From the NCBI GenBank assembly GCA_027924585.1, contig BSBM01000186.1:7316001-7380000 (forward strand): a DNA stretch of 64,000 nucleotides, read 5' to 3'. The DNA comes from Larix kaempferi. Its lineage: Eukaryota; Streptophyta; Pinopsida; Pinales; Pinaceae. A model generated the notes under the pieces. It was not told the origin of the DNA. It worked only from the letters and a program-made list of their open reading frames with translations, and did not search any database. Below are positions 24,171 through 34,480 of the stretch, piece by piece (position 1 is the stretch's first letter; each line of letters opens with the position of its first letter). The position numbers and the translations under genes are program-made.

Positions 24171-25460
24171 GTTGTTTTCAATCCCAATGCTTGGGTGGCA
24201 CAAAATTACAATATCGTAGAAGACTTGGCACAAGCTCCTTGCGCCATGTCCACCCTAGAAGTTTTGCAGAATTGTCCTAATCAACACAAAACTCTCCTTC
24301 CAGCCATCAGTGCAGTCGATCCCGATTCCTCGAATACCATCATGTTCTGAGTTGACAACTTTCAGTCGAGGCTTTCACACTAGCTCGCATTTCAAGTTTC
24401 TGCGAACATTGTTGGGAAGATTGTCCATCGTACCCTTTTGGACGAAGGAACCTCCACTTCTGTCATGTCGATCGCCTGTTGGAGAGCCATTGGCTCCCCT
24501 GAATTGAATCGTTCTCCTACCACATTGAAAGCATTCGACGGGCGTGGCTTTCAACCTCATGGGTTCTTACAAGCTCTTGCAGTTGAGTTGGGCAGAAAGA
24601 CCGTAACCATTAATGTGGAAGTGGTCTCACCCCCGTTAGATTATAATCTCTTGCTTGGTCACAATTGGTTTTACACCATGCAGGCGGTAGTTTCTTTAGT
24701 CTTTCACATAGTACAATTCCCCCACCAAGGACGAATTGTCACTATCGAGCAATTAGATTTTTGTACACCAGATGATACTACTCATCCTAGTGACCATGTT
24801 CCTTCCATTGGACAAATGTCAAAACAGTACGAGAGTGTAGGGGTTGACATTTTGAAAGATTCATCTCTCATGGGAGTTTTTCCAGCCACAAATCCCCCTA
24901 ATCATGTTGCTATGGTGAACATGATCTCCACAGAGATTTTATCTCACTCTACCGATGCTTGGCCTATACCAGATGAAGCCACAACACACCTGCTTGGAGA
25001 TATAATGCCTCTTTCACCCGTTGAATGTATTTACGAGGCTATCCAATCAGCACTAGAGGACCATTTAACTGTGGCCTCTCCATCCTATTCTCTACGAAGG
25101 ACATCATCTCTACCTGATCTCTTACTTCGGACTTTTCATTCAGACGAGTCCATCATGGAAGTAATGAATATTGACGACAGTCCATGGGATGATCTCCACC
25201 ATAGGTCATCTTTTCTTCCTCCTTTGGAGTACATAGAGGACAACATTCACACCCTCTTTTCACCAGATATCTACCCATCCCCTCATTCCCCCATCCTTAC
25301 ATGCCTTACGGACAGGGAGGGAAACTTGGCCAACATTGAGCTAACCACCCCGGTAGACATCTCAGTGAAACCTGGTATAGTGGAACACATTCGTATAGGA
25401 CAAAACTGTTCCCCTAAAGAAATCACTGTTAGAACAGCCTTGTTCAAGCAATTTTGAGAC
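24171..25460 (+). pseudogene. Element D protease and protease-RT linker
   Basis: In the gag frame, an aspartic-protease-like region reads LLDEGTSTSVMSIACWRAIG at about 24430-24490, followed by NLLLGHNWFYTM near 24650. The catalytic Asp-Ser/Thr-Gly is Asp-Glu-Gly here. As I recall, some Tat/Athila relatives share that variant, so it may not be damage. A long acidic linker (to 25457) follows and ends in a stop just before the RT start (TTTGAG at 25453). The open frame 24438-25457 is the longest in element D upstream of RT. Confidence 0.75.
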
Positions 25461-28110
25461 GTATTTGCTTGGTCCTATGAGGAGATGCCTGGGATAGACC
25501 CTACGATTGTTTCTCATGAAATAAAAACCTATCCCGACATCGAACCTGTACACCAAAAGTTGCGACCGGTACACCCCCAGAAGACTACGGTAATTAAGGA
25601 AGAAATTGAAAATATCATAAAGGCTGGTTTTATTTATCCTGTCCCATTGATGGATTGGGTCTCAAACGTCGTTCCTGTGAACAAAAAGCATGGAACCATT
25701 CACGTCTGTGTCGATTATCGGTACCTTAACCGGGCTTGTCCAAAAGACAACTACCCGACTCCCTTCATTGACCAGATCATCGACAACTATGCCGAAAGCA
25801 TCATCTTCTCATTTATGGATGGCTTTTATGGTAACAACTAACAACCTAGCCAACCAACATAAGATGACTTTCATCTTCCCATGGGGAACATTTGCATACT
25901 GCAAACTCCCATTTGGCCTTAAAAATGCTGGCACCACGTTTAAGCGGGCTATGTCGTATGCCTTCCATGACATTAAGGACTTTGTGGAACCTTACTTGGA
26001 CGATCTCCATGCTCATTCAAAGCAGCGTGAGTTCCACATTTATCATCTGATGGCCATTTTCCTCAGATGTAGATGGTACAATATCTGTCTGAATCCTCAT
26101 AAGTGTATCTTTTGCATTGAGTCCAGATGCCTCTTAGGATTTATCGTTTCGAAGGATGGGATATGCATTGATCCCTTAAAGGTGGAGGCCATCATCAACC
26201 TACCACCCCCGACTGATGTGATGAAACTTCAAAGTCTCCAAGGGAAGGCGACTTATTTAAGACGTTTTGTTTGCAATTTCGTGGAGAAGACTCACGGGTA
26301 TATGACACTACTCAAGAAGGACGTCCCATTCATTTGGGATGACCAAGCTCAAAAATCCTTCGACAGTATCAAACATGCCATCACGCATGCCCCTGTGCTC
26401 CAACCGCCCAATTATTATCGAGATTACATCTTATATCTCACCCCTTCTGCTACCACTATCGCCATGGTTTTGGTACAGGAGAATCAAAATGCCCAAGAAC
26501 ATGTAATATACTATGAAAGTAAGGGTCTGGCTGACGTTGAAACTAGATATTCACATGTCGAAAAACTTGCATTCGCGGCGGTCATCACCATCCATAAGTT
26601 TCGGCACTATATCTTTCTCCGTACCACCACTATCGTCGTCGACTCGAACCCCATGTACCACGTACTGACACATCATATGCTTGGGGGAAAGTATTCATGC
26701 TGGATCATGATACTACAAGAATTTGATCTTCTTTTCGAGAAAGCCAAGTCAAAGAAGTCTTTGGTGTTTGCCGAGCTGATCTGTGACCTTCCTCGTCCTT
26801 ATGCAAAAATTGAGCACAATGACTCCTTTCGAGACAAATCATTGTTTCTCATTAGTACAACTGATCCATGGTATGGAGATATCTCATTGTATATTCAAAC
26901 CCAATGCTTCAACCTTCAACTCTCTCACAACGACTATCGTAAGATACGTCACCATGCAAAGTATTATTTAATCATCAATGATACTTTGTATCGCAGTGGC
27001 ATTGATTCAATTCTTCGACATTGTCTCACTCATGATGAGGCTGAAAGCGTTCTGAATGACTGTCACGCTGGGGCATGTGGAGGTCACCTCTCTGGGATGG
27101 CTACAACCTAGAAGATTTTGCTCGCAGAATATTTCTGGCCTACTATCTTCAAAGATTGTATTGAGGCCATCAAAAAAGTCCTCCTTGCCAACACTTCCAT
27201 ACGAAGAAGCGCACTCACCCTGCCCCGTTACATCCAGTTATTGCCATTGGCCCATTCACAAAATGGGGCATTGACTTTATGCATTGTAAGCCTACCTTGG
27301 ATAGGGAGCATAGTTACATCATTGTAGCTATGCATTACTTCACAAAGTGGGTCGAACCTATGCTTACATACTAGAACGACGGCAAAACCGCCACACTCTT
27401 CATGTTCAATCATGTAATAGCACGGTTCAGAGTTCCTCAGGCAAATGTTACCGATCATGGTTCCCATTTTTAGAACCATATGGTTGATGAATTGAGTGAT
27501 AGGTTGGGTTTTCGCCATGAAAATTCAACACCCTACTACCCGTAGTCCAATGGACAGGTCGAGGCCATTAACAAGGTATTGAAAACTATGGTCCAAAGGA
27601 TGGTAGGGACACATAAGTCCAATTGGCACAACATGATCTTTTCAGCGTTATGGGCCTACTGAACTTCCGTCAAAACCGCCACAAGCTTCGCTCCCTTCCA
27701 ATTGGTATACGGATTGGAGGCTATCCTACCTATAGAGTGCAAAATTCCATCTCTACAACTCGCTATCAAACTTCTTCCTAAAACTACTATTGAGGAAGAA
27801 TGTCTCTTGCACTTAGCAAAACTGGACGAGTCCCGCCAAGATGTTTCTCTTGCTAATGAAGCACACAAGAAACGCATCAAAGCCCAATACAACAAGTCAA
27901 TTGAACCTCGTATCTTTAATGAGGGTGACCTGGTCCTCACTTATGACCAGAAGCACGACTAACTAGGAGTAGGAAAGTTCGAATCCATGTGGCATGGACC
28001 TTACATAGTCAAACATGTTTTGGAGAAGGGAGCTTACGAGCTTGAAGACTATGACGGAATATCTTTGGGTGAACGTCGTAATGGGATTTACCTAAAGTGA
28101 TACTACTCTT
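25461..28110 (+). pseudogene. Element D RT, RNase H and integrase
   Basis: The RT begins FAWSYEEMPGIDP, has the VCVDYRYLNRACPKDNYP block near 25720 and breaks by a frameshift near 25830. It continues in another frame with FPWGTFAYCKLPFGLKNAG and the YLDD motif at 25993-26004. RNase H follows (about 26390-26770). The integrase zinc finger starts at about 27029 (HDEAES, CHAGACGGHLSG) and shifts frame near 27175. The core reads GIDFMHC near 27270, VTDHGSHF near 27450 and NGQVEAINK near 27550, with several stops. A typical integrase tail (FNEGDLVLTYDQ, then FESMWHGPYIVKHVL) ends near 28100. All domains are recognisable but none is expressed intact. Confidence 0.88.
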
Positions 28111-28198
28111 AAATTCATCACGCTTAGACTTTCTTATATATACTCTACATGGCGTGTTTTTTGTGTTTTTGTGTGTGTTGTGACGCTTTTGTTTTTTA

Positions 28199-28666
28199 GT
28201 GTCTTTAGATCATGTTTCTGCTTCTTATACCATGTTCTGTCTGCATGTGCAGATGTCAACATGCTACGAATTCATGGATGGCGCCAGCCAGCATACCTGT
28301 AACCTTGCTTCGGAAGCCTGGGTACTATATTCCCTAATAGTTGAGCTCATTAGCTCAGGAGGAAGTTGCCTAGGGTTTGTGACCAACAATGCCGCAGAGT
28401 ATCAGGCAGTAATCAAAACCCTAGCTAATGCCATTTCCTTGGGTATGAACCACATTGTCATCCACATGGATTCACAATTAGTGGTTTCCCATCTTAACCG
28501 GTTTTACGCCATCCGTGATCCCACCTTACTCCGTCTGTTCAAACGAGTACGTCTCCTAGAAAGGTCATTTGAATCCGTTCAATACCTGCACATTCCACGA
28601 GAGTTAAACACAGTTGCTAACTCAATGGCCAACTTCATTTTAGATTGGTACATCACACACACATAA
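28199..28666 (+). CDS. Element D additional (archaeal-type) RNase H, downstream of integrase
   Basis: The open frame has DGAS near the start, NNAAEYQAVIKTLANA in the middle, HMDSQLVVSHLN, then LHIPRELNTVANSMAN. These are the blocks of the archaeal/plant-type RNase H found as a second RNase H in Tat elements. The acidic residues of DGAS, AAEY and MDSQ correspond to the catalytic carboxylates. It is open over 155 codons and separate from pol, beginning ~90 bases after the integrase frame ends. The core is at about 28250-28650. The first ~17 codons of the open frame do not look like RNase H. The position after integrase is unusual, as far as I recall. Confidence 0.75.
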   Translation: MSLDHVSASYTMFCLHVQMSTCYEFMDGASQHTCNLASEAWVLYSLIVELISSGGSCLGFVTNNAAEYQAVIKTLANAISLGMNHIVIHMDSQLVVSHLNRFYAIRDPTLLRLFKRVRLLERSFESVQYLHIPRELNTVANSMANFILDWYITHT

Positions 28667-28950
28667 CACACATAATATGTAAAAGCATTCACAACATGTA
28701 AATAATGTAATGTATAAAAGCAAACATGTAAACAAGATCACATCACTAATCATTTTTGAAAAACACATAATGTATAAATCACCGATAATGCCTGTATATA
28801 TATTTATCGCTCAAAAAGTAGTGCTGGTACAAAATTTGAAGCACGATGGCTTTCAGTGAGTCTCTACAAAAATCTGAAGCATCGTAGCTTTCAATAGTAC
28901 AAAATATGAGGCCTCTAAGCTCTCAATACAAGTATAATAGTGTCATCAGG
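28667..28950. other. Non-coding spacer between the two convergent gene blocks of element D
   Basis: A-rich DNA with no gene. Two short AGCATCGTAGCTTTCA-like repeats occur near 28840-28920. Confidence 0.5.
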
Positions 28951-28954
28951 CCTA

Positions 28955-30242
28955 ACGCCTGACCCGTACACCACCCCTAACTTGAACAGTTCGCTGTCGT
29001 TGGGTGAGGAAACAGCCTACGGTCCAAGCCACCTTACAGAGTAAGGTGTTGAAGCGCACGGATGCTCCAACCCCCAACCTCTGCATAGGTCTCGGCAAGT
29101 CATCAATAGCTAGCTCCGATACCTCCACGGTTAGCTGGGATAGGTTCATGTACACCTCCTCCATCTCCTCGATGGCATCATGAGCACCTGCAGGAACGAC
29201 TGCCTTCTCGCCTCTATCTCTCCTCGCCAGAAGGGAGAGACCCATCGACCGTACGGGGCCCACATCTGCACACACATATTACATACTTGTCAGCACCGCA
29301 TCAAAAAAATGATATAATATACAAAAATAAAAATACAAGGGTAGTTTTGTTCTCACCGATGTCACCCCATGCTGCACCCTCCGGCAGCATCAAGTTGGGA
29401 TCCTCTCGGAAGTCCATGCCACTGTATAAAATGTCCTCGACCATGAGTAACTGGCCCTCTAGCCAGCTGAAGAACTCAGGACCAAAGCTAATGATGGGCC
29501 TGCCACCATGACAGGTCATGACCTCAGCCGATCTGAGCATATGGGGATCTCTGGGCTCCCTGTCATCAAGTAGCAACTGCAGACGTAGAAGAGGAATCCA
29601 CTCTAAGAGAAACGATACTATGATCGATCCATACCCAAATTGCTTGAGCTCCCCTCGCTGACACTTGGTCAACTGAGCTCAAATGTTTGCGAGGAGACCC
29701 TCACACCAATTGAAAACCCCGGGGGACATACAGTCTTCCGCATACAGCATCTGAGGCCGAGTAGTCGTGTGTGGGGCTTAGATACCCGCCACCCTAGTAA
29801 TGGTAAGCAATATGTTACGCAGTGGGCGGCTCACCACATCCTTGATGAGTATCTTCCCACTGGAAGGTCGAGAGGTGGCGATACAGTGCTGCGATATCAT
29901 GTCCTCAACTGTACGGTCATTGGCCCATGTTCTAGTAAGATGTATAGGGTCCCCTCTTCGGGACAAACCAGTAAGAAAGTAAATATCCTCAATGTCTATC
30001 GTGAGGATATGCTCACCGATCACAAAGTATTGTTGGTCCGCATCCCAACTCTGGAGCATGTGTGTCAGTAGTGGGATTTGGGATCTCATCCCCTGGATCT
30101 CAAAGAAATTCAGTAACCTGCAGTTTCTCAAAGCATCGACACATTGTGGATTGTTCGCAGCTTGTTCATCTTCTAGCTCATGTTCTCTCTCTCGCCACTC
30201 CAATACCATATTGGCTAGCTGGTAACCTGCCATGAAGGACAT
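28955..30242 (-). pseudogene. Antisense ORF of element D, plant-mobile-domain-like, with intron
   Basis: Read leftward from 30242, the first exon contains YFVIGEHILTIDIEDIYFLT followed by GLSRRGDPIHL. This resembles the plant mobile domain signature in which a Gly-Glu-(Met/Ile)-Thr..Leu..Asp..Leu-Leu-Gly-Leu-Pro segment recurs. Two in-frame stops (29778 and about 29674) separate it from a second stretch ending GAAWGDI. A GT-AG intron at 29266-29356, with a CTGAC branch-like site, then joins in frame to DVGPVRSMG and a tail rich in charged helices that stops at about 28958. The ORF runs opposite to the element. Antisense ORFs between pol and the 3' LTR, and plant mobile domains in Ty3/gypsy elements, have both been described. 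This copy is broken. Confidence 0.6.
29266..29356 (-). other. Intron in the antisense ORF of element D
   Basis: The minus strand begins GTGAGAAC and ends TGTGTGCAG, with GGTGCTGAC upstream of a pyrimidine-poor end. Removing it keeps the reading frame across Asp-Ile and Asp-Val-Gly. Confidence 0.6.
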
Positions 30243-32578
30243 TTAAACACTGTTAGGTCTTGCTTCAACCTTCACAAGTCCTTTTTTTGGATTCTTTTTT
30301 ATGTTTGGAATTTGCAACTCCGCCATCGCACTGTACATTTGCATATAGTGTGATGTCGTTGCACCTCGCCCATTTTAGGCTTGCGATGACCCGGTCTCAT
30401 TGCAGGTCCCAAAAGGGCCAACTGTGATGAGCCGAGAGTGCAGTAGCCCTCCATGAACTCATCAAAAAACCCAAAAAATGAACCTAAAATAAAAAACTAA
30501 TCCACTGGAAAGTTGTTGGATGAAGTTTAGGCCTACCTGATACGGACGGTTGGTGAAATGGCGGATCGTAACTCCCGGAATCGACAAAGGAAGTTTTGGC
30601 TCAAAATTGTTACTTCTCCACCCAAATTGGCAATTGAAACAATGTTTTCTATTTTTGGCCCATATTTCAATTTATAGATAGAATGGAATATTCCTTTTCA
30701 AATATTTTGATGCTCTTGGGCCATTTATCATAGTTTTTGACCATTTTTGCCATATTTGAGGATTTTTGACATGTTTTATAGCATGCAGGAGTTGTAAGTG
30801 GTCTTTTGTGTCGTTTCTCATATTATAACGGTCATCACAGGTATGAACACTCCCTTGAATGTTTTGTGATTATTTTTTGAAATGGTTAGTCTGTAATTAT
30901 TGCGTGATGATGAGTTTACTCTTCGTTTGTTCTCGTACTCACGGAACTATGAGAACAAGTACCAAGTTATGATTTATCACTTTTTCGTGCTCGTTAAACT
31001 TCCATGGAAAAGGACAACCCCCGAAGTCTACCGTTAAGCTCTTTTCAGGCTCTCGAATAATGAAAAGATTGCCAAGCGAACTTGTCGTGTTCATGCTTGT
31101 TAAAGTATTTGAATGGTCGTCTTCTTGGTGATAGTTTACCCCTTTTTCGGACTAGGAGGCACTAATTACAAAAAAGGAATACTCCAACTAATCATGACTG
31201 GAAGAGTCCTCTCTCACGTTGTCTTACCCTTTTTCGGGGGATGAGGCTAATTTTACGAAAAAGGACCGTTGGAGTCTTCTTTAGTTCTTTTCAGTCTCTC
31301 TAAACATGAAATGACGACCGAGTTTACCTTCTATGGACTCATTAAATTTTCACATTGAAGGGCTCGTAATGGGACGAACCCCTCCTTTCCTAGGCTTGGA
31401 AAATATTTGGGATTGGATTCATCTATGAGATAAGCTATACCGAGCATCTGGTTACCCTCATCAAGCTCGTAAAAAACACATGAGGCACTCAGCATTCATG
31501 ATGGGGAAAAAGGAAAGTGTTTGTGTTACATACCTTATTAGTGGCAGTATGTAGTCATTCTTGAACATGGCACTCATCTGCATTTGCATACAGCACTTGG
31601 GTCATCCGTTTGTCTGTGAGTCCCTGCTTACTTTTTGAGTCTTGTTACTCCTCTGAGTCATTTCGGAGAAAGCTTCCATCATTAGTTGCATTAGAAGTTT
31701 GTGTCATTCTCATTATGTCAATACTACTGAGTCATTCCATGCCCATGTTCAAGAACACGTTCATCATTTGTTATCTATAGTCGGTACACGCGCCGTCATG
31801 TCGTTGTTACTTTGAGTCAGTCTTACATGTTACTGTACCATCCGATCCACTCTACACATCTTTTGTCGTGTTTCGTGTTGATTTATGGGGGATTCATCAT
31901 GGCCCTCCTTCAACAAATTCATCCTTGTTGACTTCAACTCATCATCCGAGGATCGAATCTAGAAACCAACCAAGTACCTTGGCCTTGCATGCCTCAATGG
32001 TAGGTTACCTCGCTTTCATCATGAGTTTACCTCATTGACTCTTGATTGAAATATTTCATCTTGCGGTCGAATTCAACCCATTTATTCACGCTTGATGATA
32101 TGTACTGTGATACCTTGGGAATCATAGACATCAATGGTGATCTCCCTTGCACTTGTTAACGGTTTACATCAATGGCCAGTAATCAAGTGGTTTCTACCAT
32201 GTTCGACGTCAAGACATTTGTAATCACATGGATAGATTCGTATCATTGCGGGTTCAGCTTGAAGACACTGGGAAGTCATGTTTTACCCAGGTTGCGATGG
32301 AGTTTGAATTGAGTTATATTACACGGATCCACTTTTGTATTGGTCGTGGCTGTGTTATCATCTCATCATGGATCTATGCTTGTGTCTAGAAGCCATGATT
32401 GTGTTCAGTCGGTCATTACTACCATGGATCTGCAATGTATTGGTCGGCAGCCATGTTGTACTTCATATGAGATTGTTAGTTCAGAGTCAATTGTACTGCA
32501 GTAGTGTCCTTCGTCTAACGAGTCTAATTCCATTACTTCTATCAAAGCACTTCACCTATCTATCTTCAACAACTTCAT
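30243..32578. other. 3' non-coding region of element D
   Basis: No gene is visible over about 2.3 kb. Near 31130-31290 two ~87-bp imperfect repeats each contain CCTTTTTCG followed by CGAAAAAGG or ACAAAAAAGG, so they can form hairpins. GTCGCA/TGCGA motifs recur at 30320-30420. Confidence 0.55.
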
Positions 32579-32594
32579 GCTTTGGGGGGCATTC
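32579..32594 (+). promoter_or_regulatory. Polypurine tract of element D
   Basis: GCTTTGGGGGGCATTC lies directly before the 3' LTR. G-run tracts of this kind are usual in Tat-type elements. Confidence 0.6.
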
Positions 32595-33481
32595 TATTAC
32601 ACCCAAAATCTACTCATCACAAGATTCAGTGTATACACCCCTGAAGACACCTAGACTAAGTAATCATCCTGGGAGGATTTGTACCCAATTGTTCTAGGTT
32701 TTGAAGGGTCGTCGCAGGTTTCACACTAGCAACATGCGACGTTGCATCTTGCTCCATTGTAGGGTGCGACGAGGTCATTTAATGGGAAAAAATGGCTTAT
32801 TCGAGATCCTTCTTGAAACTTGCTCATTTGGGGGCTTATCCCTGACCTCTAGGGGAGCTGGTACTCGACTCCTGACTCTTTGGGAGGATCCCCTATCTCT
32901 CTCCTATCATCTCTCAACCTATCCTATCCATTTAGTCCTATATAAGTGAATCTCACTCCCATCCCAAAGGGAAGAAGACTATGGTATCTACATGCTGGTG
33001 AAATCACTCTTAGAACATCTCCACTCACCTATTGGAGAAATCATACTTCCTTGGAAGGATATGGCAATCGGATTTGTCGGAGAAGGGCTACAGCATTAAG
33101 TCATTGGTTGTGGTTCTATATCTCTATCATGTACTCCTCTATTTGCAGTAATACAAACGCTTTCCACCAATATTGTTCATGTGTGCAACGATATTGAGTA
33201 GTTTACTTGCTTACTGTTTACTTAGATCGCTTATTGTATAGATGTATTTTACTAGTTTCTCTTGTTTCTTGTCTTGACAGGTCTTGCATCTTGGATCTGA
33301 CGACCGTGGGACGTGGATCGACATTCAAGAGACAGGATTGCACAGTGAAAAGGTAAGGCATCTAGTACTTGATCCTTAAGTAGATATAGGAGATGCAATT
33401 ATAGTTTGTTCTATTTGTTCTAGACTCACTTTGAGCTAGGGAGATCCAGCTCGCATCTGCTCGAGTGGATTGTCTGTCAAT
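32595..33481 (+). repeat. 3' LTR of element D
   Basis: Colinear with 18016-18915. The first dinucleotide is mutated from TG to TA, and an 11-bp segment (CATACCCTATC-like) present in the 5' LTR is missing near 32925. The last ~13 bases differ from the 5' LTR. Confidence 0.8.
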
Positions 33482-33486
33482 AGGGG
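33482..33486. repeat. Target-site duplication AGGGG, right copy (element D)
   Basis: Matches 18011-18015. Confidence 0.8.
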
Positions 33487-33960
33487 ACAAACCTTCTGGT
33501 GGAATCAACATGGATACAGTATTAGCTAGTAAATCTACCTCAAAATTCTATGATCTAGGGACTGACTTAATGTTAAATGTAGAAAAAGAATTAGTTAAGT
33601 CCCTTACCAATTTTTGATAGTTAATCAAATTAGGATACAAACAATGGATCTTGTTTCTCACCTGTTTTACTATGATCTCAGAACCTCCATAACATTCAAT
33701 TACATGGGCACCCATGTCAATTGCCTTCTTGAGTCCTTGGACCAAGGCCTCATACTCAGCTATGTTGTTGGTGGATTCAAACTCAAGCCTAGATTCAATC
33801 ATAGCTTTGGTTCCTTTGGGATCAATCAAGACACAACCTACACCAACTCCATCTTTAGATCTAAAGCCATAAAAAAATAGAGTCCATGCATTCAAGTGTA
33901 TCCTAAAATTAGTATTTACATTGTATACATTATGTACAACCATACCTGAGAATGGAATAG
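33487..33960 (-). pseudogene. Element C archaeal-type RNase H, between protease and RT
   Basis: The frame reads leftward LFFYGFRSKDGVGVGCVLID, then ESTNNIAEYEALVQGLKKA and a region normally carrying Asp-Ser (here YGGSEIIVKQV). This is the archaeal/plant-type RNase H found as the second RNase H in Tat elements. Two catalytic acidic positions appear lost: Asp of the first strand is Tyr (FFYGF) and Asp before Ser is Gly-Gly. It continues towards LLASTVSMLIPPEGLSP at 33486 and resumes on the other side of element D at 18010 in the same frame, directly ahead of RT. Confidence 0.8.
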
Positions 33961-34177
33961 AAGTAAGATTGACAATTTGAGACCGATTCTATAAGTTCTC
34001 AGCTGGTGATAAATCTGCAGGTAGATCCCCAAAGAAAGTATCGAAAGTGTAGTGTTCCACATGGGAGTTGAAATATGCAGCAGGCTCACTAGGATCATTC
34101 AAATATGTGACAATTTGTTTCATATAAGGTTCCCTGCTGATTTTAATTATGTTTGGTCTTCCATTGTAGGGAAACAG

Positions 34178-34480
34178 TTAGTGAGACCAGTCAGTAGAAA
34201 AGTATCCTTTTAGCTTCTCTAACCAATCTCTGCTCAACCACATTCCATACATTTCTAGGATGTCAGCCACAATAATATCCACATTCTGGTGGATTCTGGG
34301 GTTAGTATATAGTGTTAACATGACATTCTTCAGTTCTCCCACTACCCTAACTTTGGATCTATCAAGTTTAACAATTTGAGTAGGGCAGGGCTCCCAAGAG
34401 GCATTTAACTTTTTGCAGACAGATAAAGGCATCACATTTGATGAAGCCCATGAATCTATCATTCAATTATGGACATTTCT
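34178..34480 (-). pseudogene. Element C aspartic protease
   Basis: The frame shows MIDSWASSNVMPLSVCKKLN followed by hydrophobic strands and WLSRDWLEKLKGYFSTDWSH. This is the usual Asp-Ser-Gly-Ala-Ser-Asn protease start with Gly changed to Trp. It is a single open stretch of 94 codons after a stop and lies between gag and the extra RNase H. Loss of the active-site Gly predicts no activity. Confidence 0.78.

Larger units (their letters stand above)
18016..33481 (+). mobile_element. Element D: 15.5 kb Tat-like Ty3/gypsy retrotransposon nested in element C
   Basis: LTRs of ~900 and ~887 bp enclose a + strand gag-pol, in the order leader (18940-21060), gag, protease, RT, RNase H, integrase, archaeal-type RNase H, an antisense ORF with an intron, and a long 3' non-coding part. 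The primer-binding site is at 18920 and the polypurine tract at 32579-32594. The great length, long leader, second RNase H and antisense ORF all fit the Tat/Ogre type. The LTRs differ by small indels and substitutions, and gag-pol has several stops and a frameshift near 25830, so the element is old and defective. Confidence 0.87.
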
